IMG/VR virus record: IMGVR_UViG_3300044858_002001
Coordinates: 1 to 25,897 of that record
Direction: 5' to 3' (one strand)
Length of the DNA stretch: 25,897 nt
Origin: a virus
Within the stretch, counting starts at the first letter, position 1. Every line of letters begins with the position of its first letter. A program made the translations under genes and the position numbers. Positions 12,977 through 20,449 of the stretch are shown piece after piece. Under the pieces are notes generated by a model. That model saw nothing but the letters and a program-made list of their open reading frames with translations, searched no databases and was not told the origin of the DNA.

Positions 12977-13124
12977 TAGCCCTTTAAATGTACCTAATGA
13001 GCCGGTAAAGCTACTTACTGGACGCAGTAGAGAGTTTAGAGACGCAATAACAAAAGCCGGGTGGCAGCCTTCTCTGCCTGGGATGGTGACTCAACTTATT
13101 CAATGGAACAGGTGGTCCCCATGA
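12960..13124 (+). CDS. Small protein with GTG start, 54 aa
   Basis: GTG inside the end of the 256-aa gene; the stop overlaps the next ATG (ATGA). The product (VEKEFNSPLNVPNEPVKLLTGRSREFRDAITKAGWQPSLPGM...) is a plausible small globular protein. Not recognised. Its existence shows that the next gene's ATG is at 13121, not the earlier 13061. Confidence 0.5.
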   Translation: MEKEFNSPLNVPNEPVKLLTGRSREFRDAITKAGWQPSLPGMVTQLIQWNRWSP

Positions 13125-13276
13125 GTAGAGCAAAAGAGTTTACATACGTCCAACCCAAACTAATAACAGTGCGGGATTCTAGGTTTGGACTACGTAAGTT
13201 ATACTTAAATGACAAAGAAAAGCCAAGTATCAAGAGTTATATGAATCCAGGTCGTGCATACCACGGAACCAGATAA
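13121..13276 (+). CDS. Small basic protein, 51 aa
   Basis: ATG 13121 in a four-base overlap with the preceding gene. A longer frame from 13061 is open but would overlap that gene by 64 bases. Product MSRAKEFTYVQPKLITVRDS..., basic, beta-type. Not recognised. Confidence 0.55.
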   Translation: MSRAKEFTYVQPKLITVRDSRFGLRKLYLNDKEKPSIKSYMNPGRAYHGTR

Positions 13277-13297
13277 CACCTAAAACAACAAATTATG

Positions 13298-13322
13298 GGC
13301 TATCCTAGACTTTTAGGTAGCC
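13298..13322 (+). other. Intergenic hairpin without T-run
   Basis: GGCTA-t-CCTA, six-base loop, TAGG-TAGCC: nine paired bases with one bulge. No T-run follows; it lies 16 bases before the start at 13339 and may influence its translation or stabilise the transcript. Confidence 0.45.
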
Positions 13323-13338
13323 ACAAGGAAGGAACTAA

Positions 13339-13677
13339 ATGCCAACGTTTTCAGCGGCCCGACTTGCAGGCCCAGTACAGCTCTCAACCACAGACTCTCA
13401 GGTAATCACGGCAGTGCCTTCTGGAGAAACTAGAGTGGTAAAACAACTTTTGTTTACAAACGTAACTGGCTCAGCAGTAACTGTAGACGCTAACTTAGTA
13501 CCTAGCGGTGGTTCTGTGACCGCATCTAATAAAATTATAAGCGCCCTATCTGTTGGTGCAAACTCTAATATTATTTTCTCTGTTGATTTGCCTATGGCAG
13601 TTGGAGAAACTTTAACTGCAAAAGCCTCTGCAGTGACATCTGTTAACTTAGTAATTTCAGGGATTGTGATTTCATAA
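13339..13677 (+). CDS. Beta-rich virion-type protein, 112 aa
   Basis: Starts after AAGGAAGGAAC. The sequence is regularly beta-patterned (QVITAVPSGETRVVKQLLFTNVTGSAVTVDANLV) with small residues, as in phage tail, fibre or decoration domains of immunoglobulin-like fold. No signal peptide, no Cys. Coupled to the next small gene (stop shares base with ATG). Exact role unknown. Confidence 0.7.
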   Translation: MPTFSAARLAGPVQLSTTDSQVITAVPSGETRVVKQLLFTNVTGSAVTVDANLVPSGGSVTASNKIISALSVGANSNIIFSVDLPMAVGETLTAKASAVTSVNLVISGIVIS

Positions 13678-13826
13678 TGCCAAGAAAAGGTGATGTTACT
13701 GTATACGGACCAACTGTCCTATCAAATAATGACGATGGCGACCGCAACATCTTTGTTTCTACAGGTGTGCCAGTAAACACTGTAGGTCAAGACGGAGATA
13801 TCTGGCTTACATATACGAGTGCGTAG
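13677..13826 (+). CDS. Small fibre-associated protein, 49 aa
   Basis: ATG overlaps the upstream stop (TAATG). MPRKGDVTVYGPTVLSNNDDGDRNIFVSTG, ending GQDGDIWLTYTSA: the 'G.dGDiwl.y' pattern is frequent in tail-fibre and collagen-like phage proteins. It lies six bases before the adhesin gene and may be a structural partner. Confidence 0.6.
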   Translation: MPRKGDVTVYGPTVLSNNDDGDRNIFVSTGVPVNTVGQDGDIWLTYTSA

Positions 13827-13832
13827 GTATAA

Positions 13833-15908
13833 ATGTCACACGGGTACGTCAAAACACCAAGTGGCTGGCAAGCAGCATCTGCTTATTATGTAAAAGTTAA
13901 TGGTGCTTGGAAAGTTGTTACTAATACTTATGTAAAACATAACGGTGTTTGGCGTCAATCTTTTCCAGCAGCTCCTCCCCCACCTCCACCTCCGCCTCCT
14001 CCTCCTCCTCCTACTCCTCCTACTCCTCCTCCTTCCGGCGGCGGCGGCGTAGTTTCTTGCGTAAGCATAGGATTTTATTACTGTAACGGTGCATCAATTG
14101 TTTCAGGCGGAGCTGTGTGCGGAACAGATAATGGTGTCCCATTTGGTGGGTGTACAACAGGCTCTTGTTGTTCTTATTGGCAAAACCTCTCAGGTAATCC
14201 AAGCAACTGGATTTGTGGTGCTTCAGGAAGTGTAAACCAACCTACCTGCGGTAGCGGCGGAGATGTGTGTCCACCAGCTACTACTACTGGAGGAACTTGT
14301 TATTGCACTTCTGCTGATATATCTAATCCTTGCAGCCCTTGCACAAGTACTTCTCAAACAGGAGCTTGTGGTAACAGATACACAGGTGCGACTTATTGCG
14401 GAGCTTCTTACGGATTTAGCTCAGGTCCTCAAGCAGATGCTACTTGTCCTTCTGGTTTTCGCAGGTACGATACTTATACTTTTGAAGTATCTTCTTGTAA
14501 CTATAGCGTTGCAGACGTCTGCATTGCGCCACAAGGAGGTGGCTGTAGTCAAACTACTACAGGTGGAACTTGTTACTGTTCTGGTGCCGATATTTCAAAT
14601 TCTTGTAGCCCTTGCACAAGTACATCACAGTCTGGACCTTGTGGTAATTACTACTCAGGAGCAAATGTTTCAGTAAACTCTTATTCTTGGAAATGCACAA
14701 CTTCAGTTCAATGTGCTGGCACAGGAAATTGCGGTACCTCTGAATCTGCATCAGATGTTTCTGCAAGTGGTTCAGGTTATTCAACACAATGTATTTATAA
14801 CAACACTGGAGCATATCCAGCATGTCAGTCTACAAACTGCGGCAGTAGTAGTCCACCGCCCCCACCACCACCTCCACCAGCACTTGACTGTGTTACCTGT
14901 GCACTAGGAACAACTCAAGTTTCGTGTCAAGTTTACAACCCAATTTCCGGAACGTTTGTTGCAGGAACACAGACAAGATGTATAACAAACATTGGTTGCC
15001 CAGATACGTATGGCCCTTGCGTTGCGTCTGGAGGCGGTACTCCGCCTCCCCCACCACCACCACCACCACCTCCTGCTTGCACATTTTTATATACTTACGG
15101 TGAGTACAGAGCATCTTGTGGGTCTACTGTAACTATTACAGTTACTTCTTGCGGTGAGTCATTTACTTGTCCAACTCCACCGCCAGCATTTCCACCACCA
15201 CCGCCGCCACCTACTTGTACATGTAACTATGTAAATTACGGAACATATCTTTACGCACCTGAGTGCTGTGCTCCTGATTGCTGTCCAAATATTCAACTAG
15301 GCGGTGGCGGCAATCCACCACCTCCTCCTGACCCAGGTCCGCCTCCTCCTGACCCAGGTCCGCCTCCTCCTGACCCAGGTCCGCCTCCTCCTTCTCCTGA
15401 CCCATTTATACTTCCACCAATCGGACCCATTAAATCTATTGGTGTAAACACTTTGTTAAGAACGCCAGATGGACTAATTGTTGCTGGAAGTGTTGAAGTA
15501 GGAGACGTGCTGCTTTCCGCAGATATTGAAGGGTTCCCTTATGAAGACCTTCCAGGCTCTACTTTGGCTGCAATAAATTGGTCTTCAAAGAACCCAGTGT
15601 TTACTACCGTGGAAACAACAGTTGTTAGTATTACTAGAAGAACCGCTTCTAGAGGTGTGGTAATAAACAACGATTTGTTCTCTGATACTCACTATGTTCT
15701 AGTTAAAAAAGGAGCTAAAGCTTTATTTGTTCTGTCTACAGAAGTGTCTATTAGTGACAAGGTTTATAATTACCAAACCAGTAGTTGGGAAGACATAAAG
15801 TATCTTAAGACTGGTGAAATACCTCACGAAGTTGTTTCAATAGACTGTGAACCGTATGACGTGTTTTATACTGAACATCTATTGGTGCATGATTCTGTAA
15901 GCCTTTAG
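13833..15908 (+). CDS. Pro/Cys-rich tail adhesin with C-terminal Hint domain, 691 aa
   Basis: Residues 5-41 hold three short repeats of the type YVK..g.WK. Residues 48-67 are a polyproline run. A Cys-rich region (75-335) includes a duplicated block (about 149-180 and 240-271) with the core TTTGGTCYC...CSPCTSTSQ. More polyproline linkers (341-349, 404-414, 454-460) separate shorter Cys-rich segments; then a DPGPPPP repeat (495-522). Residues about 535-691 are a Hint (hedgehog/intein) domain: Ser535 in SIGVNT at the nucleophile place, T-P-D-G after it, SDTH (His620), and a terminal FYTEHLLVHD. Such Hint ends on phage fibres can cleave or modify the chain. No signal peptide. Probable receptor-binding structural protein. 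Confidence 0.85.
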   Translation: MSHGYVKTPSGWQAASAYYVKVNGAWKVVTNTYVKHNGVWRQSFPAAPPPPPPPPPPPPPTPPTPPPSGGGGVVSCVSIGFYYCNGASIVSGGAVCGTDNGVPFGGCTTGSCCSYWQNLSGNPSNWICGASGSVNQPTCGSGGDVCPPATTTGGTCYCTSADISNPCSPCTSTSQTGACGNRYTGATYCGASYGFSSGPQADATCPSGFRRYDTYTFEVSSCNYSVADVCIAPQGGGCSQTTTGGTCYCSGADISNSCSPCTSTSQSGPCGNYYSGANVSVNSYSWKCTTSVQCAGTGNCGTSESASDVSASGSGYSTQCIYNNTGAYPACQSTNCGSSSPPPPPPPPPALDCVTCALGTTQVSCQVYNPISGTFVAGTQTRCITNIGCPDTYGPCVASGGGTPPPPPPPPPPPACTFLYTYGEYRASCGSTVTITVTSCGESFTCPTPPPAFPPPPPPPTCTCNYVNYGTYLYAPECCAPDCCPNIQLGGGGNPPPPPDPGPPPPDPGPPPPDPGPPPPSPDPFILPPIGPIKSIGVNTLLRTPDGLIVAGSVEVGDVLLSADIEGFPYEDLPGSTLAAINWSSKNPVFTTVETTVVSITRRTASRGVVINNDLFSDTHYVLVKKGAKALFVLSTEVSISDKVYNYQTSSWEDIKYLKTGEIPHEVVSIDCEPYDVFYTEHLLVHDSVSL
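13975..14035 (+). repeat. CCT/CCX triplet run coding polyproline
   Basis: A low-complexity run of CCT and CCA/CCC codons encodes the first polyproline linker of the adhesin. Frame-preserving if it slips. Confidence 0.85.
15330..15392 (+). repeat. Three tandem 21-nt repeats (DPGPPPP linker)
   Basis: Three exact copies of a 21-nt unit beginning GACCCAGGTCC encode D-P-G-P-P-P-P in the linker before the Hint domain. In-frame copy changes would vary linker length. Confidence 0.92.
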
Positions 15909-15919
15909 GAGACTTAACA

Positions 15920-16486
15920 ATTACAACTACTATATCTCCAATAACAATTGACGGCCACTCTATGATGAACTTGTCTCAATACCCTACAGAGCTAGGTGAC
16001 TCTTGGATTCACGCGTGTTTTGTAAACTCTGAATTTATTAAAATATCTATAGGACTTTACAAGAACACCACATATCCAACGGGAACCATTATATTTTCTC
16101 AGTTTACTCCTAACCAATACCCAGATATGTACACAATACAAGCACCTGACCAACGGGGTTCTTATACAGAGCTTAACAAAACTGTAGAGTCAAATAGAAT
16201 GTATACAAATCCAATATACAGACGACGCGGGTATTGGAAGTTTTTAGCTAGTGTGCTGCGTTCAGTATTCTATAACAATGCTGGGGGCATTCTTTTAGAG
16301 GGAACTAGAAACCGAAGTCCTATAACTAATAGGCTGTATGGAACATTGACTAAATTAATGAACCACAACAACCCTAACAGCCCAATACTTGGGGGTAGGG
16401 TTTCTATGCCTGAACAAGAGCCTCCTAGAGACCCAGCATCTCCTGTGATATGGTTTGGTCAAAGAATTGGGGGGTTTAATGGGTAA
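15920..16486 (+). CDS. GNAT-like acetyltransferase-fold protein, about 174-188 aa
   Basis: Residues (numbered from the ATG at 15962) 84-104, NPIYRRRGYWKFLASVLRSVF, fit GNAT motif A, where a strand leads to the R/Q-x-x-G-x pyrophosphate-binding loop and helix; before it lie strands of a typical N-terminal half, after it NAGGILLEGTRNRSP. So an acetyl-CoA-dependent transferase or a relative is likely; the substrate is unknown. No ATG, GTG or TTG lies at a normal distance from AGGAG (15907-15911); the ATG at 15962 is 50 bases away. The frame is open upstream, and an ATT at 15920 sits eight bases after AGGAG, giving a beta-rich start (ITTTISPITIDGHSM). I give the longer span but the start is uncertain. 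Confidence 0.6.
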   Translation: MTTTISPITIDGHSMMNLSQYPTELGDSWIHACFVNSEFIKISIGLYKNTTYPTGTIIFSQFTPNQYPDMYTIQAPDQRGSYTELNKTVESNRMYTNPIYRRRGYWKFLASVLRSVFYNNAGGILLEGTRNRSPITNRLYGTLTKLMNHNNPNSPILGGRVSMPEQEPPRDPASPVIWFGQRIGGFNG

Positions 16487-17069
16487 CCTAGAGGAAGTCC
16501 TGTTAAATAGAGAACTACAACCTTTTAAAGTATTTACTGGGGCCTCTGACCCTAAAAACATATTAGAAGAGGTAATAAACAAAGTGTACCCACCAGATGA
16601 GGTATACAAATTTAACAGCGGTATAAAGGCCGATTTTCTAGGGCATATTCCTGTAGAAAACCCAGATTCAAAAAACTACTTTGGCGCCTACAATAGAAAC
16701 ATCAACAAGGCTTTACAGGTAATTAAAGGTCTACTTATTGATGCCCTATCTTACTATGATTTAAGTAGCAAAGCTGGTTACTACCTTTCATCAGATTACT
16801 CAGACAGTGTAAGAACTGACGTCTGGTATGACATGGGTGGGGTAAGCGTACCTTGTTTCTCTGGCGTTTATTTTATTGAGTCTTCTGAAGAGTCTACTAC
16901 CTCTGTTAATGGAGATAAATACCCCACTCCTAAAGGAACTATCCTTTTATTTGAAGCTGGAAAACGAATTGTATATGGGGAAGAAAGCATAAAAATTTTG
17001 ACGTTTAGCATAGCCCCCATACCTTTATTAGAAAAACAATATCCTCAAAAATGGCTACCACTTTTATAA
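16479..17069 (+). CDS. Degenerate 2OG-Fe(II) oxygenase-like protein, 196 aa
   Basis: The C-terminal half (residues about 114-180) follows the PF13759-type 2OG-oxygenase pattern step by step: VWYDMGG, then SGVYFIESSEE, then PTPKGTILLFEA and KILTFSIAP at the end. The residues expected to hold iron are, however, not present: the H-x-H/D stretch reads VSVPCFSG, and the late His is replaced in AGKRIVYG. It would therefore be inactive as an oxygenase or use other residues. ATG 16479 after GGGGGG overlaps the GNAT gene's stop; an earlier GTG-type frame start at 16455 is less likely. Family placement is by eye and needs structure prediction. Confidence 0.55.
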   Translation: MGNLEEVLLNRELQPFKVFTGASDPKNILEEVINKVYPPDEVYKFNSGIKADFLGHIPVENPDSKNYFGAYNRNINKALQVIKGLLIDALSYYDLSSKAGYYLSSDYSDSVRTDVWYDMGGVSVPCFSGVYFIESSEESTTSVNGDKYPTPKGTILLFEAGKRIVYGEESIKILTFSIAPIPLLEKQYPQKWLPLL

Positions 17070-17110
17070 TCATAGTATAGAATTGTTGTATTACAGTATA
17101 GGAGAAAAAC

Positions 17111-17515
17111 ATGGACCAGTTACCAGAAGGCTCTAAACGAGTAGGGTTTGTCTTAGATGGAGAAGTTGTAGACTTTATCGGAACCCCGCCTAGACTTGGC
17201 TCTATCTTGCTAAATAATCCAACTATTGTAGATTTAACTAATAACCCTGAAGTGGGTGTTGGATGTAGACACGAAGATGGTGAGTTTGATTGCTCCCCCC
17301 CAACAGAGGACGAAGTTAAAAAGAGAACTGTAAAGCCTTGGGATTTACTAAACAAAGCAAATTACACTGATGACGAAACCGCTAAAAATAGACTAGATAT
17401 TTGTTTGGGTTGTGAACATTTAATTCAACTTACCAAAACATGCAAAAAATGTGGGTGTTTTATGCAAGCAAAAACAAAATTAAAAGAGGCTTCTTGTCCT
17501 ATCGGTAAGTGGTAG
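17111..17515 (+). CDS. Cys-rich zinc-binding protein (DUF6171-like), 134 aa
   Basis: The first 90 residues are a small unrecognised domain with one CRH. The C-terminal 40 residues read RLDICLGCEHL...KTCKKCGCFMQAKTKLKEASCPIGKW: Cys98, 101, 111, 114, 116 and 129, a layout I know from DUF6171-like proteins and phage genes near glycosyltransferases, likely to bind zinc. Good AGGAG site. It follows a 41-base spacer, the only such spacer in the island, so a new transcript may begin here. Overlaps the glycosyltransferase start by seven bases. Confidence 0.7.
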   Translation: MDQLPEGSKRVGFVLDGEVVDFIGTPPRLGSILLNNPTIVDLTNNPEVGVGCRHEDGEFDCSPPTEDEVKKRTVKPWDLLNKANYTDDETAKNRLDICLGCEHLIQLTKTCKKCGCFMQAKTKLKEASCPIGKW

Positions 17516-18486
17516 AAAATGTGGCAAAAATATACGTTTCAATTGCCTCTTACAGAGACCCATTAGTTCAATCTACTATTGACAACCTCTTCATTACCTC
17601 ATCGGGGTCACATGTTATTAATGTAGGCGTGTTTGTTCAAGAATTTAGCACAGACCCTATTTCTATAACTAATACCTATGGGGGAAAAGTAAATTACGAG
17701 TCTAAACTTCCAGGGTGTGTGTTTAGCGTAAGTAAATGCAGAAGTTTAGCAAATAAATGGCTAGATGAAAGCTACGACTATGTTTTACAAATAGATGCTC
17801 ACAGCAGATTTGAAAACAATTGGGATGACATCCTTGTAAAGGAACACAAAAAAACGGAACAACGTACCGACTCTAACGTATTATTTAGCACCTATCTTCC
17901 AGGATGGACTCCGTTTTTAAAAGAGTTGTTGTTTTCCTATGACGCTAGTGTTATCTCAAACGTAAACTACAATAACAAAGTTGCTAAAAAATCTCTTTTT
18001 GATACTTACGAATTAGTCCCTTATCTTGAAGTACAAATGCGAGATAACTATTTGTCAACTAAAAATTGGTATACCTGTGGGCACTTTATATTCGGACCAG
18101 CAAAATACTTTTTAGATGTGGTTCAGCCAAGTTGGATATTGTTTTGGGGAGAAGAGCTTTATCATAGCTTAATGGCTTTTACAAACGGATGGGATGTCTA
18201 TGTCCCTTACAATTTACCAGTTAGGCACATGTACCCTCAAGATGTAAAAAACGACATGGTTTTAAATAAATTATGGGACGACTTTCAACTAGAGTGGGAG
18301 TTGAACAAAATGCCCTCTACTGATTTAGTAATCGATAACATACTAAATAAACTTACGGGTAAAGAGCATTTTGGAACAACTCGTTCGGTTGATGAGCTTT
18401 ATTCATATTTAGGGTATGATATTGGTAAATTATTAGATTCTTGGAGAGAGGAATACAGACTTGAGTACAACAGACAAATACATTAA
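17509..18486 (+). CDS. GlcNAc-type glycosyltransferase (PF11397-like), 325 aa
   Basis: Very clear match to the GlcNAc family (PF11397), which includes the Skp1-hydroxyproline N-acetylglucosaminyltransferase of Dictyostelium. Seen in order: IYVSIASYRDP (residues 8-18), GVFVQEF (40-46), CRSLANKWL, LQIDAHSRF with the D-x-H motif (Asp96/His98), NWYTCGHFIFG (187-196) and FWGEELYHS (212-220), then the late VRHMYP (238-243). It should transfer a sugar from a UDP-sugar in the cytoplasm; the acceptor is not known. GTG 17509 overlaps the upstream gene; a second GTG at 17521 would give MAKIYV. Followed by a DUF6065-like gene that overlaps its end. Confidence 0.88.
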   Translation: MVENVAKIYVSIASYRDPLVQSTIDNLFITSSGSHVINVGVFVQEFSTDPISITNTYGGKVNYESKLPGCVFSVSKCRSLANKWLDESYDYVLQIDAHSRFENNWDDILVKEHKKTEQRTDSNVLFSTYLPGWTPFLKELLFSYDASVISNVNYNNKVAKKSLFDTYELVPYLEVQMRDNYLSTKNWYTCGHFIFGPAKYFLDVVQPSWILFWGEELYHSLMAFTNGWDVYVPYNLPVRHMYPQDVKNDMVLNKLWDDFQLEWELNKMPSTDLVIDNILNKLTGKEHFGTTRSVDELYSYLGYDIGKLLDSWREEYRLEYNRQIH

Positions 18487-19204
18487 GTTTTTTCATACTC
18501 AGCCTATTGGTAAAAGAATGTTAATAGAGCAGGCTCCAGTAGACCGAGAGTGGATGGACCAAACAGCTCAAGGATACGCGTATAGATGTTTACCTATGAC
18601 ATACGCCAGTAGACATGGTTGGTGCATACGCTTACTAGAAGACGTAGAAGTTATGTGGGATGGTGGCTCCGCAGCTAGTGGAACTAATATATTAAAAGGT
18701 AGGGAACAAAACGGTGTTAGATTTGCTGATAACGGAACTGGTAACGGAGTAGTAACGTTTCATTTAAATGCTATACCCAGAACATCTAAGGATTGGAACT
18801 TGTGGATTATGGGAGCACCTAATTTAGTAATTCCTGGAGCTTCTCCATTAAGTGGCGTTATAGAGTCAGATTGGATGTTCTCCGCACCAACCGCTAATTG
18901 GAAGTTAACTCATGCTAATAAACTAGTAGTGTTTAAAAAAGGCGACCCTGTGTTCTTTTTTATACCTATACATAAAACAGAACTAGAAGAGTTTACGTTA
19001 GAGCATAGTTCTGTGGAATACGGAACAGAAATGGACAAACATAATAGAGACTTTTCTGAATGGAGAAACCTTACAGACCAAGCAAGAATGGGTACTTTTG
19101 GAAAGATGTACTTAAGAGGTCAACGTCCAGATGGAACTAAGCCTGAGTGGGAGCACAACCACAAAACTAAACTTAAACTTAATGAACCAGATACTAATAT
19201 TTAG
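18461..19204 (+). CDS. DUF6065-like protein, 247 aa
   Basis: The pattern of a short lead, LPMTYASRHGWCIRLLEDVEVMWDGG (residues 40-66), a beta-rich middle and a late 'fkKGDPvfFfiPi' fits the DUF6065 family, which is often next to glycosyltransferases and oxygenase-like proteins in phages. Function is not known. TTG start behind GAGAGG, overlapping the glycosyltransferase gene by 26 bases, so co-translation is likely. Its stop overlaps the convergent WhiB stop by bases 19201-19204. Family call from memory. Confidence 0.72.
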   Translation: MSTTDKYIKFFHTQPIGKRMLIEQAPVDREWMDQTAQGYAYRCLPMTYASRHGWCIRLLEDVEVMWDGGSAASGTNILKGREQNGVRFADNGTGNGVVTFHLNAIPRTSKDWNLWIMGAPNLVIPGASPLSGVIESDWMFSAPTANWKLTHANKLVVFKKGDPVFFFIPIHKTELEEFTLEHSSVEYGTEMDKHNRDFSEWRNLTDQARMGTFGKMYLRGQRPDGTKPEWEHNHKTKLKLNEPDTNI

Positions 19205-19464
19205 TAATAAACTAACGGCTTAACTACAATATTTAAACGCTTACGCATAAGTCGTCTTTCACGTTCAACAGTGCCAGCCCAAAAACCTTGAACAGCGTTT
19301 TCTAACGCATACTGTAAACAAGGTGTTTGGAACTGACAACTATTGCATATCTTATTTAGTACAGGTTTTAACTCTATAGTTTCAGCACCAGTTTCTGGGA
19401 AGAACATGTCTCCGTTTACAGTAGCGCAGGGTTGCGTACCGTCAAAACCTGGTGCTTTAACCAT
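19201..19464 (-). CDS. WhiB-family iron-sulfur regulator, 87 aa
   Basis: The four Wbl cysteines are present: Cys13 (QPCATVNGD), Cys40 and Cys43 (ICNSC), Cys49 (TPCLQYAL), expected to hold a 4Fe-4S cluster. The G-[VI]-W-[GA]-G turn appears as GFWAG, followed by RERRLMRKRL. WhiB proteins are exclusively actinobacterial and actinophage; phage members such as TM4 WhiB can repress host whiB genes and block superinfection. ATG 19464; the AAGGAG ribosome site is formed by the last codons of the upstream lysozyme-like gene (Lys-Glu), so the two are one operon. Convergent with the DUF6065-like gene. Confidence 0.92.
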   Translation of the reverse strand: MVKAPGFDGTQPCATVNGDMFFPETGAETIELKPVLNKICNSCQFQTPCLQYALENAVQGFWAGTVERERRLMRKRLNIVVKPLVYY

Positions 19465-19467
19465 GTA

Positions 19468-20034
19468 TTACTCCTTATTGTTTTTGATATTAAATATTGC
19501 TGGATATTCAAGCAAAAATTGCTTAAACCGTTCTCCTTCCAAATATGTCCAAGAAGACCAGTCTTCTCCTCCTCGGGTCATATGAAACGCTATCTGAGCG
19601 TTTTTTACTGGGTTAAACAAATCAGAGTTAGTCAATAGAGAGAACTTTTCTCTCCTGTCCTCACCGAGGCTTCCTAACATGTTGATTTGAAAAATGCCAT
19701 AAGAGTTGTCCCCAGTATTAGCATTTTTATTGTGAGCTAAAGGTCGTCCGTTGGATTCCTTTTTAGCTACGGCCCACGCTGTCTTAAGCGCAGACCCTTT
19801 AAATCCGACAAGAGTTAGAAGTTCTTTTAACTCCGTGTCCGTGAGTGAGGTCTTATCTGAGTAATCATTTAATGTAACTACTTGGACAGAACCCATATCT
19901 TTTGCATCTTCAAGTCCTGTTGCGGCTTGAGATGAGCCAGTTGCGTTTACTGTCATCACGACTACGAGTACCATGGACATTGCCATGGCTCCTAGTCCTT
20001 TTGACTCTGGCGCTATGTTCTTAAACAAAAGCAT
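19468..20034 (-). CDS. Exported lysozyme/transglycosylase-like protein, 188 aa
   Basis: Residues 13-33 are hydrophobic (LGAMAMSMVLVVVMTV) with SQAATG after it, a signal peptide or anchor. The domain from about 65 has the SLT-type lysozyme fold: AVAKKESNGRP with the catalytic Glu93, then GDNSYGIFQINM (108-119), then PVKNAQIAF and WSSWTYL. It would cut peptidoglycan outside the membrane. Unlike the CHAP endolysin it has its own export signal. Strong AAGGAGGAAATC site, ATG 20034, own promoter upstream. As part of a two-gene operon with WhiB, it may serve cell-wall entry, remodelling or superinfection rather than final lysis. Confidence 0.88.
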   Translation of the reverse strand: MLLFKNIAPESKGLGAMAMSMVLVVVMTVNATGSSQAATGLEDAKDMGSVQVVTLNDYSDKTSLTDTELKELLTLVGFKGSALKTAWAVAKKESNGRPLAHNKNANTGDNSYGIFQINMLGSLGEDRREKFSLLTNSDLFNPVKNAQIAFHMTRGGEDWSSWTYLEGERFKQFLLEYPAIFNIKNNKE

Positions 20035-20072
20035 TTGATTTCCTCCTTAGTACAAGGAAACACTGAGTTACG

Positions 20073-20101
20073 TATATATGTCAAGTTGAATAGGGTGACA
20101 A
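20073..20101 (-). promoter_or_regulatory. Promoter of the lysozyme-WhiB operon
   Basis: On the minus strand TTGTCA (20101-20096), 17-bp spacer, TATATA (20078-20073), about 40 bases before the ATG at 20034. The spacer contains another TTGACA. Confidence 0.65.
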
Positions 20102-20113
20102 AGGTGTGTTTTT

Positions 20114-20144
20114 ATGACAAACTTTTTTCTACACTGCGTATAAC
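20114..20144 (+). promoter_or_regulatory. Possible promoter for the rightward head-gene unit
   Basis: ATGACA (20114-20119), 19-bp spacer, TATAAC (20139-20144), then 24 bases to the ATG at 20169. Good -10, weak -35 and long spacing. Divergent from the lysozyme promoter. Confidence 0.4.
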
Positions 20145-20168
20145 GCTCTTTAGACAGGAAACATTTTG

Positions 20169-20414
20169 ATGACAGTTTTACAGTGGGCTCAAACATTAGC
20201 TAGTTTTGCTACGTTTGCACTATTTACAATTACAGTAACTAATTGGTTATTGAAGAGTTGGTTAAAAGGGTATTTGTCCGAATTGAAACCAAATGGTGGA
20301 AGCTCAATGAAAGACCAGTTAAATCAAATTAGTAGAGATGTAACAGAGCAAAAAATTTCAATGGCACGCTTAGAAGGTCGGTTTACGCAACATATCGAAG
20401 AATCTTCAAACTAG
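20169..20414 (+). CDS. Small membrane protein with coiled coil, 81 aa
   Basis: One membrane helix (about residues 6-26, TLASFATFALFTITVTNWLL) with an outside start, then a basic turn and an amphipathic, coiled-coil-like helix (MKDQLNQISRDVTEQKISMARLEGRF). This layout resembles small actinophage holins or holin partners. TTG 20166 is an alternative; ATG 20169 has a better spacing from AGGAAA. First gene of the unit leading to terminase. Confidence 0.7.
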   Translation: MTVLQWAQTLASFATFALFTITVTNWLLKSWLKGYLSELKPNGGSSMKDQLNQISRDVTEQKISMARLEGRFTQHIEESSN

Positions 20415-20420
20415 TTGGGC

Positions 20421-20449
20421 TTGACATTAAGTTCTAAATCAGGCAGACT
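20421..20449 (+). promoter_or_regulatory. Weak promoter candidate upstream of the holin
   Basis: A perfect TTGACA (20421-20426), but at 17 bp the -10 position is CAGACT, which is poor. A 6-bp hairpin AGGCAC/GTGCCT (20458-20478) follows before the holin start. Confidence 0.35.

Noticed and set aside
14263-14676. Leu/Ala-rich frame within the adhesin gene
   Set aside because: Out-of-frame copy of Cys/Thr-rich coding sequence; composition improbable for a real protein and no ribosome site.
17065-17110. Promoter in the 41-base gap before the Cys-rich protein gene
   Set aside because: Several TATA-like hexamers (TATAAT, TATAGA, TATAGG) but none with a -35 at a normal distance.
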